This document shows, piece by piece, positions 47,829-59,257 of a DNA stretch of 64,000 nucleotides; position 1 is the first letter of the stretch, and each line of letters begins with the position of its first letter. Made by a program: the position numbers and the translations under genes. Location of the stretch: positions 61,215,278-61,279,277 of the forward strand of contig NC_052616.1 of assembly GCF_016545825.1 (NCBI RefSeq). The letters are read 5' to 3'. Origin of the DNA: Eucalyptus grandis. Its lineage: Eukaryota > Streptophyta > Magnoliopsida > Myrtales > Myrtaceae. The notes under the pieces were generated by a model that ran no database searches, had not been told where the DNA came from, and saw only the letters and a list, made by a program, of their open reading frames with translations.

Positions 47829-48420
47829 GTATATATGGAACAAAGAGATGAATATTGACATTGGTCAAATTAAATTTTGTACTGAAGGAGTGGAATTCGG
47901 TTTTTGCTTGAAAAATCGTGTAATGTCTCTTGTTTGTGCGATTCGACGAGAAAGGAAAAGAAACCTTGTCACTTGATCGAAAATGTTTCATGTAAAGATT
48001 TTGGTTATATATATAAGAGTATAGATTTATTTCTTTGGTTATATATTTATGCTTCATAATTATGGGCCTATATTTTTGGGGACCATGGGCTATTTTAGTT
48101 TGGACTTTTGGCCTCATAATTTTGGGCCCAAGCAGGCCCAAAGAGCCCCAAGAGTGTCGACCAAAAGAGAAGGGGGAGAGGAAGGAACTGGATGGAGAGA
48201 AGACTATGCCACCCTCTCCAATTGTAATCATCATGAAGCCACCTGTCCATCTCACAAGCACACTTGTCCTTGGATTGCCCCATTAATTTTCCACTTGTTC
48301 TCCTCATGAGAACATTTGTACCTTACATGCAAAAATAGAGATTAATTGTTAATCAAAGAGCAAAAAGGGAGGGGGGTTTCGGAAGTGAGAGGGAGAGAGA
48401 GAAAGGGGGAATGAGCCGAG

Positions 48421-48423
<3 letters not shown>

Positions 48424-48471
<48 letters not shown>
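48424..48471. repeat. (GA)n microsatellite
   Basis: About 24 uninterrupted GA units within the LTR-like insertion, near its presumed transcription start. Confidence 0.95.
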
Positions 48472-48475
<4 letters not shown>

Positions 48476-48771
48476 TGAGTGAGAGACTGAGAGAGGGGGT
48501 GAGCGGATGTTCGGACGTGAGCCGCGAGAAGGAGGACTGCCTTCCGCCGAGGACGTGCTGCTGCCATCGAGCCCGCCTTGCCCCGCCGTGTGTTTGCTGT
48601 GATTTTTGCTTGGATTAGAGGCAAGTACAGTCCTAAAACCTACCCTTTGCTTGCTGTGATGTATGTATAGAAGATGGTGAATTTTGGTTGTGGTGGATGT
48701 GATGAAAGGTCAAAGCTTTGGGGAGAAATTCGTTGGCCTAGCATCTGTTTTCTGGAAAAATCAGTCTGACC

Positions 48772-49320
48772 CTTCACGATTTTGTGAGCTGCATACAAAT
48801 TTTTAGTTGGAATCTCGCTTCGATCTCTCATGAAAGTTGTAGAGAACATCTTGAGGGATAACATACTAAAATTTGAGACAAAATGGACAAGGATTGCCTG
48901 GTGAAATGATTTTCCTTTGGAGAGATTAGATCTGGAATTTGTTGTGCTGATCTTTAGTGATTTCGTGGACTGTAAAGTAGCTTTTTTGCGAAAATCTCAC
49001 TTCGAGTTCTTAATGAAAGTTGTAGTGTACTTTGTGAGGTAAAACATATAAAAAATTTAGAGGAAATGAACAAAAATAGGTCGGTGAAATCGTTGTCCTT
49101 TGAAGAAACTGGATCTGGGAAAATGCTACCTCGACCTAGTATGATTCTGCGATTTTTATAAAATCCTACAGTTAAAATTTAATCATGTGTACTTAATAAA
49201 AGTTGTAGGTAATATTCTGAGGTATAACATACTGAAACATTAGAAGAAACGAATATATGTAGATCGGTGAAACAAGTTTCATTTGAAAGAAGATAATCTG
49301 GAAAAAGGACACCGAGAACA
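48772..49320 (+). repeat. Three degenerate tandem repeats, about 183 bp each
   Basis: The phrase TGAAAGTTGTAG (TAAAAGTTGTAG in the third) recurs at 48831, 49013 and 49197. Around it recur GGTAAAACATA-like, GGTGAAA-GATTTTCCTTTG-like and GATCTGGAA segments in the same order. Spacing is 182 and 184 bases. Confidence 0.8.
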
Positions 49321-49834
49321 GGTGGAATTAATCATCTATATCTGTTAATATAGACCGATTTGGGGTTCTATTGCTTCATGAGATATTTACCCTTAAGACT
49401 TTTCTATAACATATAAAAATTTCAGAATTTTTGGAGTTCATTTAGATATTTAATTTAAATTACTTCCGAAACTGTGCAAGCTGAAGTGTTAAAATTTTGA
49501 AGACCGTGATGCATGGACCGTACTGTTTTGTGTGAGATTCTTTTGGTATGGTGGTCTTCACAAAATATTTTCCTCTAGATATTGTATATAACATGTAGAA
49601 TTTTTAGAATTTATTAAGGCTGTTTACTAATTTTTCAAGAATTATGACCAAAGGAGTGCAATCTGCTTTTATCCGAAAATTGCTGCACTTTAAAAAATAA
49701 GTGAATTTGCTCCATGTGATTTAATGTATTGAGTGGTTGATTATGCTGCATATATGGTGATGTTTGGCATATCACGTGACATCAAAAGATGGTTTAGATC
49801 TTTGATATTGTTGCATCAAATGCCATGATGAAAA

Positions 49835-49837
<3 letters not shown>

Positions 49838-49869
<32 letters not shown>
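49838..49869. repeat. (TA)n microsatellite
   Basis: A run of about 15 TA units in the LTR-like insertion. Confidence 0.9.
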
Positions 49870-49872
<3 letters not shown>

Positions 49873-51094
49873 TTATATATATTGTGATAATAACGAGACC
49901 GTGGGAGGTGTGAGCCGACGATGCCCCGGGAGTGTCGGGATGCCCAAAGTCCGTGCGCCGAATGTTCTCGGGAGTTTCGAGATGCTCGGTAGTATACGGT
50001 ACGTAATGTCCAGGGGGATTGCCTGGTGGTATGGCGGTACGTAATTCCGGAAGCCCTGGAGGTGTGTGCCGGGGGATTCCTCGTGATGCTAGTTGGGATG
50101 CGAGATGCCCGTAGGTGTGTGCTGGAGGCTCCTAGCGAATTCAGGTTGGATGCGAGCGATAAATTGTGGGATGCAAACATTGGTCACTGGATGAAAAATA
50201 ATGAGATCCTTGTGAAAGATAAGAATTGAAATTGAATCATGTGCATGTGTGTATGCATATGGCATGATGCATAATCTGCTTATGAAAGTAAATTGATGCT
50301 ATTTGATATTGAAAATGCGATCATGAAGACATGAATGGATCTCATGGTGATGTATGCTAGATAGCATGGATGATACGAATCATGGTGATATATGCATGAT
50401 GGCATGGCAAGATATGCATGACTGCATGGTAATATAAGCACGGCAGCATGGTGATGTATGCTTGATAGCATAAATGATATGTGCTTTACTTGTGATATCT
50501 TGATTGTTTTGCTTGTTGCATTGTGTAGTTTGGTGGATCTTTACTGCTAAGTGGTTGTACTCACCCCGTTTGGGGACTAACATTTAAGACTAGATAAGAT
50601 ACCTCTGCTGCCACTGCCACTGATAGATGGATCGAGTGGTTGGATATGATCGCGAGGAGAAGGATAGCAAAGGAAGGAACTTTTGGACGCCGACACTAAT
50701 CGATGGACTTTAAGTATATGACTATTGGAGGAGATGTCGGTCATCTTTTGAAGTATAGCCGAGTATAGAAGATTATGGCATTTTGATGTACCAATGAATG
50801 ATGTCCATCTAGTTTAAGTAAATAAAAGTGTTTGGCTTTTACCTATAAATGTCTTAATTGGTGTGCATCGTTTTCTGAATATAGGGAAGGGAGTTGTTGG
50901 ATATGTTTCCGTTATATAAACTGCGCAAGGGGCTGATCTAAAAGATGTAAACCCCCAGGTTGTATGGACCCGCTGCAATTGAAATTGTATCAGAGTAACA
51001 TATTATCAGGTTAAGTGAAGGGTAAGTGGTCTGTGGCGACCCTAATGGTTCGGGGTCCGTCGAGGGGTGCCACATGGTCTCACCAACAGATTAA

Positions 51095-51860
51095 CATCAC
51101 ACCAGAGGAACATAATATCCATCGTATTGATGCCTGGTTAAGAAATCTATTAGCTCAGAGAACTGTCTTACTTGATTTGGCGATGCTCGCGCATATACTG
51201 TGGCAGATCTGGAAAGCGAGGAATAACTTCGTCTTTTGCATAGTTCGCCCAGATCCATTACAGGTGGTTCAAACGGCTCTTGCGAATGCCCTTGTAGATT
51301 GTCGCCTATATGAAGTGCGACTGGAATCTCGAATCCCATCCTCTGAATCTAATCGGGTGTGGCGAACTCCGGCTCTTGGAATCTTGAAGATCAACATTGA
51401 TGGAGCTTTTATCCCAACGTCTCATGAAGGCTCTGTGGCCTTGATTACTCGAGATCATACTGGTCAGATCGTTGCTAGATTTACAAGGCGTGTCGCAGCC
51501 TCTTCGGCGCTGCAGACGGAAAGTCAAGCTTTAAATCTCACCCTTCGAGAATTGTTGCAAAAAGGACAAGCGGATCGATCTCTTACCTTGGAATCGGACT
51601 GCAAGAACTTAGTAGATGCTGTGAAAAACCCTCACTTAACGCCATGGGAGATACGAGCACTGATTGCAGAGGCTGCGGCGTTGCTCCAAGGGTTTCCTAA
51701 TCTGTGTGTAGTACACTGCCATCGAGAAGCGAACGAAGCCGCCAACTGGGCTGCCAAAACCCACGAAGCTGGAAGCCCTCCGAATTGGCCCTTTTCTATT
51801 CCCCCTCTTTTGGATATTGTCTCTACTGACCTTATGGCAAATGGTGTAAATCATCGTTAA
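51095..51860 (+). pseudogene. LINE ORF2 C-terminal part with RNase H domain
   Basis: The open frame continues ORF2 after the insertion. It starts NITPEEHNIHRIDAWLRNL and has AHILWQIWKARNNFVF, the linker typical of plant LINEs. The RNase H domain follows: LKINIDGAF, TESQALNL, LESDCKNLV and HREANEAANWAA, giving the D-E-D core. It ends with TAA at 51858-51860. This is the best-preserved part of the LINE, with no stop for over 250 codons. Confidence 0.88.
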
Positions 51861-51896
51861 TGTTATAAAATATTTCCTTTTTCGACCCAAAAAAAA

Positions 51897-52825
51897 GGTC
51901 AATCCAAAGTTTGATACGTGATGCGACCTTCTTTAGACACAAGGTTCCAAAGAAAAGACAAAATTTGCGCAGATTTTCAATCATGTGATTGATTCTTTAT
52001 CCCGAGTACATTTAATAGCCTAACATCGCAATCAAATTGAACATTTCCTACAAAGAGCTGATTAAAATTAGTTGATTATTTTCAAATAATTTCTCGTGCC
52101 AACAATCATCCTCATACATCCACGATGATGTTCAACTTATTATTTTGATGGATTGTGAACAATCATCGCAACTTCCAGTAGCTTTCTCTTCCAGCATGGA
52201 GAATATGCTATGATATCTTCATTCCTCCTTCCGTCAGCTGAAGAGATCCCATAAGAAATATAATATTTCCAATTCCATAAACGGATTCAAAAACCGATTT
52301 CCATCATCCACACCTCCATTGAAGAGTTAAAAAAAAGAAAAAGCTCATCTAAAGCATGTCAAATTGGCATCGCAAGTTGATTTATTTACGTCAATATCGC
52401 AAGTTGCGTCGACTCCTTCCATGTCAACATCGCAAGTTGGCATCCATTTTGGGCTTTGACGCTGTTAACTACATGTGCTCTTTTACACATCAAATTGATT
52501 TATTTCCATCATCCACACCTCCATCAAATGGATTTTTGTATGACATATTATTATTAACGGATGGTAAATGGTCCTTTTAGTCAATGTCATTGAGAATTTC
52601 GCCTCTATTAATGTACAAATAAATTTTGAATCACTTATGGGACAAAATAATACATTATTTTGAATCGAACATAAACTTTTAACATGCCGAAACATATGTT
52701 AAAGTCAAAGCTTATTTCGATGATCCATAATTGCAAAATTCGCCACGCAGTACAGATGATTTATTTCCATTGGTATATCAATGGCCGTTGCCCTAGCAAT
52801 GAACTCAAAGCAAACAACATCCTGA
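51897..52825 (-). repeat. Laccase unit C downstream flank, right of the LINE
   Basis: 51910-52030 aligns with 24050-24170 and 16445-16560 (CAAGGTTCCAAAG-AAAGACAAAATT; GTGATTGATTCTTTATCC). The rest is AT-rich and more diverged. A short motif, CATCGCAAGTTG, is repeated at 52368-52445. No gene seen. Confidence 0.65.
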
Positions 52826-55694
52826 TCATGAGACGGAACAAGGAGGCATGTCTTTGGGTGGTGGCAGCACCTTCTGATGTTTTTTTGCCCCATCTCCAAC
52901 GACAATGACTGTGTCCATCCCCCAGCTCGCATGGCGTTCCAAGTGACAGTGCATGAACCACACCCCTACAAGCAGCCGTAAAAGAATAATCTGTCAAATG
53001 TATTCATATACATGTCTAAATCCGTGCAAACTATATGTTTATATGCGTTTCTATTGATAAATCATATTACCTGGATTATCAGCTTTGAATCTAATGGCTG
53101 TCCACCCATTTTTGGGGAGTCCGACAGTGTTAATGTAAGGTGGATCGACTGTATTATACTGCGATACATAGGAGTCGCTGAAATTTCCATCGCCCATTCC
53201 GACGACATAAAAGCTGTAGCCGTGTAAATGCATGGGGTGATTCTCCGCTGCGAAATTGGTCCCCTGGAATCTTATTTCGACCTCCTCATTATAGTTAATC
53301 ATCAGCACTTCGGTGCTCACATTGGCAGCATCTCCTAAGGCCGATACATTCCCGGTGTAGTCAAACACGAAAGGTGGTGTATCCGGAAAAGTTTTGTTGT
53401 AGACTCCTTGGAGATTGCTGCACGCACCACACAAACATAATGTTATGACACAATTAGATGTTGAATTATGCCTTTGCTTTAAGACAATGAAGGCTTAAAT
53501 CATTCAAATTGGTTTGATTTGAAGAATATTTCAGCCTGAATCAACTCTATCGGTCGGAGATACTAACAAATATGATCAAAATTGGAAGGTCTAGTGATTT
53601 ACGTACTTGTAGTAAGCTTGGAGAATGCTAATCGATGGAGCCGAAAAACTTATGTTATTCAAGCTTGTTGAAAGCATGTTGCCCTGTGGACCAGTACATG
53701 TTTTATTAGCAGGACATGGCTGCTGATTCACGGCCACCGTGATCGTAATGTTCCTAGTGATTTTGGTTGGAACCTTAGATGGATGCTCTTTGCTGTTCAA
53801 ACTCCTCAACTGAACAGTGAAGTTTCCAGCGTCACTCTTGTTAGTAAAACCTGGAAGCTCAGGTAACAAAGGAGTCTCCGAGTGGTTATAATTGCCATTG
53901 TATTGAACTATTGCCCTCGTAATGTTTTCATTTAACGGGGCACCGGTATCCAAGAATGGGCTAAATACCATGTAATAACGACCAGGGGCTTGATTTGCAG
54001 TTACCAAAACATCCATCGTTTGACCAGGAGTTATCATGAGGTAATTGGTCTTAAGCAGTTTCAAATAAGCTCCATCCATTCCGACCACAGTGAGATTGTG
54101 CTTGGCTATGCCAAAGAACATCTCTTCGTTCATCCCAGAGTGGATGATTCGGAAGAGATACGTTTTTCCTTGCACAACTGTTATATTGTATGCCGACCCT
54201 ATGAAAGATTATAAAAAAAAAAAAACACTATATTAAATAGTATTGTCATAGATCTTGATTAGTTTTAAGGAATAACAATCTTGCAAGATCTCATTTCATT
54301 AATATAGAGTAAAAAGGTTTTATTTCATTACCTATGAATACGAGCTTTTCTTTTTAAAAAAATAACATATATCACACTCATAAATACACACTAGAATTCA
54401 TACCATTAGAGCATGAGTAACTGTCTCCTGGTTGACCATTGATGGTATAGGCCACGGACAAGTCTGGATCGCCTCCGGTTGCAAGAGCCTCATCGATTAT
54501 AGCCTTCGTATCTCTGGCATACCATTCAGCTATGTGCCAAATTAGTTTTGTTAAGAAAAACAATTCAAGCTACTACTTGTGCATGTTTGATTAAGAGAAA
54601 AACTTATTTATGTCATTTAAGTAGGATACCAATCACAATTGTGTGTTGTTCATCAAACTTGTAAGGGTAGTTGGTGTCATTGACAGGCAAAATAATTATA
54701 GGGCCATGTACAGTGGCCCGTGTCCAATCGCTATGAGCGTGCCACCATAGCGTGCCTTCTTCTTCAGTGAGTATGACTTTCTGAAGGAAGCTTGAGTTTG
54801 TAGGGATTGGGCATTGTGTGATATTCTCTGGGCCATCAGACCAAGGATACCTTTTTTCTCTCACTCCGTGCCTACACGTGTGTGTAATATTAGGAGATTA
54901 GGAGGGAGGGAAAAGAGAGAGGGTGGAGGAAGGGTGGTTTTATTTTTACCAATGAATAGTGACTCCGTAAGGTCCTGTATTGGTGACATTAACGTAGATG
55001 GTGTCACCCTTGTGAGCACGGATCTCCGGTCCAGGAAACAAACCATTCACGGTCAATACAGAGCGATTTGTCTCACACAACATCTTAATAGGTGTCTCCT
55101 TCACCTGCAACAAATAAAAAATCATCCTTTAAAATTGTACCGTCAAACATCTTAAGTAATCTCTCTTATTGAATTGATGCCAAAGCGTTTCGGTGTATCG
55201 CAGCCTACAGATAACATTAAGTAATTTAGGGGCCGGCGTCTGCACTTGCTTCAAGAATAAAGACCCAAACGGGTTGGAGATCACTTCCCAAATGAACAAA
55301 TAAATAAATTATACAACTGTGGACATTTAGGGATTACTACCAAACTCTCAAGAAGATAAAATCATCAGAAAAATGCATGTAGTTTTGGTATATGAATGCT
55401 GTAATACTGGGCCTCGAGCATAGTCCAAGATCTAGATGTGAAGATCATCCATGACGAGAGGAGATTCTTGTCTTGAATATCCTAATACCATAACATCTAC
55501 GAATCATGAGATCGTAAAACTTGTAACAAATGCGCTAGTAGTCACTAAATGATGTGTATGGCCCAAAAAAGACACTTAAAAGTGCTCAACAAGGAGATGT
55601 TCCTACTCACCACGAAATCATAGCGGAGGACTTTGCCTTGAGCCATGCAAAAGAGCAGGGTCAGAGTGAACCCAAACCCTAGAAATCTGCCCAT
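52826..55694 (-). CDS. Laccase C, LAC14/15-like multicopper oxidase, seven exons, apparently intact
   Basis: Exons 55694-55611, 55104-54950, 54871-54630, 54529-54404, 54198-53607, 53417-53071 and 52965-52826, all GT-AG, total 1,686 nt for 561 residues, within the usual laccase length. A signal peptide (about residues 1-20) sends it to the apoplast, where laccases oxidise phenolics with four copper ions and reduce oxygen to water. Copper ligands: HWHG (79-82), HAH (124-126), HPMHLHG (460-466), HCH (521-523) and H527; Met532 sits at the type-1 axial position, where lignin-type plant laccases usually have Leu. YPWSDGPE and HCHLERH resemble the Arabidopsis LAC14/LAC15 (TT10) group, linked to flavonoid or seed-coat oxidation; the exact substrate is inference. 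Several N-X-S/T sites suggest glycosylation. It is the only laccase here without a lesion. Confidence 0.93.
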
Positions 55695-55832
55695 CGTCTC
55701 TGTCTCCCTCTCTCGCTCTCAACAAGACAAAAACGAACTTGTACGAATCACTTGATCCAGCACAAAAAAGGGGACTTGTGTTTCGCTCGGCCTCTTTCTT
55801 CTTGTGACCTTCACCTTCCATTGAAGGGGGCT

Positions 55833-55839
55833 CTTTATA
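55833..55839 (-). promoter_or_regulatory. TATA box of laccase C
   Basis: TATAAAG on the minus strand, about 140 bases upstream of the start codon and intact, at the position conserved in units A and B. A GA-rich leader follows. An upstream ATG at 55821 is about 12 bases from the box and out of frame, so probably not in the transcript. Confidence 0.72.
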
Positions 55840-55840
55840 G

Positions 55841-58800
55841 GGAACTTCTTTTCGTATTTGGTTTTCTCAGTCGAGATGCTCGCTGTCTGCTCCACATGAA
55901 AACGAATTCGTCGGGTTTCCGCAAAAACACGTGTCCTTGACATTACAGCCAATGAAAGTTAAAGAAAGGAAAAACCGGCATTTCTCTTTCAAAGGCTTGT
56001 GCTAATTTTTCCCGTGTTTCCACGAAGAAGAAGAGGATCGGTTAAGGAGCACCGCCGAGGAACGAGCTGATAAACTTCCCACGACTTACTTGGTCATGCG
56101 GGCAAGAAAGAAGAGAGAATTTAAAAATACATTTCCTTACGCGTTCATCAACTGCTTCAAGAGTCATTACCGATTCTCCTTTTGTTCTTTTCTGGAGACA
56201 ATCGGCGTCAACGTTTCCGTGGAGGATTGCTCGTGAAAAAAGTTCCACAGCCACCTCCCCACGTTGTTCTTCTTGGACACGGGTTGACCAGTCCCATGAT
56301 ACTTCGGAAAATAGAGCTCCTAGAAGTCGAGAGATATTCGGTTCAGCAGAGAAATCTGTATTTTGCAAAGAAAAAAGAAGCATACGAGAAAAATGTTTCT
56401 CCTTGTCATTTACCGAACACAGCAAACCAGGAGAAAGAAAACTCGTACTGAAGTCTAGTTTAAAGAGCCTTTTCGGAGCATATGTTTCGGTCAGGTTCAG
56501 CAATAAAAAAACTGAACTTTCTTGTAACTTGTTTAAACAAAAGTTTTACAAATCGAATCATTCCTTATAGTGTACGACTATCTTTTGACAAACTCTTATG
56601 ACATGACAAACTTTTAAAGCGTGTAAATACTTATTTTCTCTTTTGCCAAAGAATTTGTAGATTATTGAAGTAAAAATAAAGCACAAATATTACCATTCTC
56701 CTGAAGATATCTATCAATTTTCCATGAGATCTATATGTTAGGGGTTTACCTAGACCGAGGTGTCTCAATTCCTTCCCGAAACAGAAACGTGTACGAAATC
56801 TCTCTATTGATCTTGTTCTTGATATACAAGCATTCAAAGTGGATCCAGATCAGAGACATTACAAAAGTCCCTATTAAAATATGTTCTAGAAGCTGACTAT
56901 ATATGATTTGATTAATGACACGCGGTGTGAATCATTAATTTGACAAGGGTTTTAGTCGGTGTGTTTATGATTTAGGGAGCCTACTAGAAATATTGCCTTT
57001 ATAAAAGTACTCCCCCGCCCAAAGAAAAAAATTTCACAAAAATAAAGGCCCGCTAAAAGCACGCCTACTATAATCAATCATATTAGAAATATCAATTAGA
57101 GCATAACACATTGATTATCTAGCAAATAATGCGTCCCAATCCATATATCATATCCGCTATTCATGATATATTTGAGATAATATTCTATATCAAAAATGTC
57201 TCTAAGCACACAATCCATATGAATTATTAGAATACTACATAAAATTTCATAGAGTTGAGCCTAAAAGTGCTGTAAGTGCTTCAAATTCTAACAAAAATGC
57301 TAGCCAAACAATGCCGTAAGTGCTTCAAACTAATGGTGCATTTTGAGCCTTTAGTATCACTTCAAAAGGCAATAGGCTACTGAACATTTATTATTAATAA
57401 TTTAGCTTAATCAGAGCAAAATTGCAAGCATTTTATGGAAGAGAGAAATGAACAATTTTTTTTTAATTTAAAAAAATATCGATATGAAATCTATTCCATA
57501 TGAGACAACTTCAAGTTCATGTAGCAAATTTGAAAGGCAAAGTTAATTCTCAAATAAAAAATTAATGGAATCCTAGGCAATGGGATTTGGATATTGATTT
57601 CTCAATAAAACGTACAAAACCTAACACTTTCCTTGGGATAATATGGGGTCAAGACCGTCGTTACTCTTGACAGAGTAACAATGCAGCCATCTAATCTTTT
57701 TCCCATGATTTATTTGAAGTTTTGCTAATATAACAGTCTTTAGATTACTATAATTATAACAATTTGTTATGAGTCATAAAATTTTGAAAGAGTGGATCTT
57801 ACAATAATATATAATTATTTATTATTTAATTTTTGTGATATAGAATAGATTGTTATTCTCACAATAGATTAAAAACTATCACCTAATCATTTATTTTTAT
57901 TTTGCAAGTTGCACAAGCCCTTTATAATAGCTAGGATATAGATGATTGGACGAGATGCAAGTGGTCGACTTTCTTTACAAAAATTGAAATGGAACGACAC
58001 CAACCCACCCACCCCCAAGCGGGGCGGACCAACCCAGCCCCACCCCCTCTCCCCCGCGACAGGCCGTGGATCTCCTCCAACACGGGCGATTCGATCACAG
58101 CACTTTTCAACAAAACATGGTCTAAAATATTGAGGGTATTGGTGTTCAACATGTGTTCAACATTGCTTTATATAAGTTAAAGATATTTTTTTGAGTGATT
58201 TAAGTTAACGTCATAAACATTGTCACACAATATTAGTATCCGTAGAACTTTTAAGGGAAATCTCGAATAAGATATGAAGTGGGGTCGTTTTCTGAAAAGA
58301 GGGACCAGTGAACATTATTCATATAAGGCCTTGAAATATCTAATTTGTTCTCAAATAAGGCTTGGAGCTCCCTAGTCAACTTGGTGATTCATGAGCCAAT
58401 TAATTCCAGACTTTTTGGCTTATTCATGGGAACCTAATTTAGAGTAGTGGATATGCAATTGATGAAATTCAAATCTAAGACCTTTACTTCCTAGCTGAAA
58501 ATTTCCAACACCCGAATCAATTGAGAGAACTTCTCTATCTTTCCTTTTTGTCTATTGCTTAATTTAAATCGTGCGACGGACACACTTTGACTTATCATAA
58601 AATATCTAAAACTCTCACAATATACAAATTTGACACGTAAATTTGCATATATTTTTTCGTGATTTTTGAAATTTAGAGATAATTCTAAATTTTGAAGGAA
58701 AAAAAAGGGCCTTTTCTGCTTTTTATAATAAGCAAACAAATACATTTTTTTCCCCTTGAGAGGATGTATCATCGATAAATTTAAAAGTCAATGGTTCTAA

Positions 58801-59257
58801 GTGATTGGTCCTCACAGCCTCTACGCCTCTCTAGTAGACACATTTGTACACTATTAATTGCACAACATAAACACTCCATCCAAATCAATCATGACATATC
58901 GAATATTGAATATTTTCTCTCTTTCTTTCTAATTGATGAACTTTGACACATAATTATCAGATTGGGAGCACGGAAATGTCTTACATTGCATCTAAAAATA
59001 TCTCCTCATCGAAGATCTGCTCCTACCGATGAGGTGACGAAAGAATGTACGAGGAATGAAACTGAATGCGTATAATTTGAGGTGTGTGGACACTTGATGC
59101 TCTTCCCTTGATGTTGCCTCTGAAACCGGAGAAGATCCCTATCCCATGGAAGTTTCCTCGTGCTTTTCAATACCATTTCATGGGCATGTTACTCATTCTT
59201 TAAGCAATCATTTCTAAATCGACATGTTCCCTGCGCAACACGACATCATTTCATGCT
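55841..59257 (-). repeat. Upstream flank of laccase unit C, non-coding
   Basis: 55841-56720 aligns with 19681-20620 and 27766-28740. Around 56950-57890 is AT-rich sequence without a clear counterpart in the other units and without a gene. 58500-59257 aligns with the distal flank of units A and B. It contains the empty PIF-MITE site near 58795. Confidence 0.6.

Larger units (their letters stand above)
47829..51089 (+). mobile_element. 3,261-bp LTR-like insertion inside the LINE
   Basis: Flanked by ATTAA at 47824-47828 and 51090-51094; deleting one copy restores the LINE reading frame, so these are the true borders. Content resembles a long plant Ty3-gypsy LTR: a GA microsatellite, a GAGGCAAGTA splice-donor-like start, three degenerate 183-bp repeats, and a GC-richer block (49895-50175). 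Near the right end TATCAGAGTAAC at 50989-51000 resembles a tRNA-Met primer-binding site. The termini are GT...AG rather than TG...CA, and no coding domain is present. A truncated LTR element or solo LTR with leader is the best guess. Confidence 0.65.
42712..51896 (+). mobile_element. L1-type LINE, near full length, split by an insertion
   Basis: Borders come from comparison with laccase units A and B: unit homology breaks near 42711 and resumes after the A-run at 51889-51896. Removing the 3.26-kb insertion leaves about 5.9 kb, normal for a plant L1. The order is a 5' UTR (to 43212), ORF1 with DUF4283 and zinc-knuckle features, ORF2 with endonuclease, RT, zf-RVT and RNase H, a short 3' UTR and an A-tail. 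Many stops and frameshifts make it inactive. A clean target duplication was not seen; CAAATCC left and CAATCC right are the best candidates. Confidence 0.92.

Noticed and set aside
55618..55821. Upstream ATG (MEGEGHKKK...) as the laccase start or a regulatory uORF; also present in units A and B
   Set aside because: It lies about 12 bases from the TATA box, so it is probably upstream of the transcription start. The later ATG gives a proper signal peptide.
58000..58075. C-rich tract with repeated CCCACCC, considered as a promoter or structured RNA
   Set aside because: Low-complexity run without matching structure or conserved motif in units A and B.
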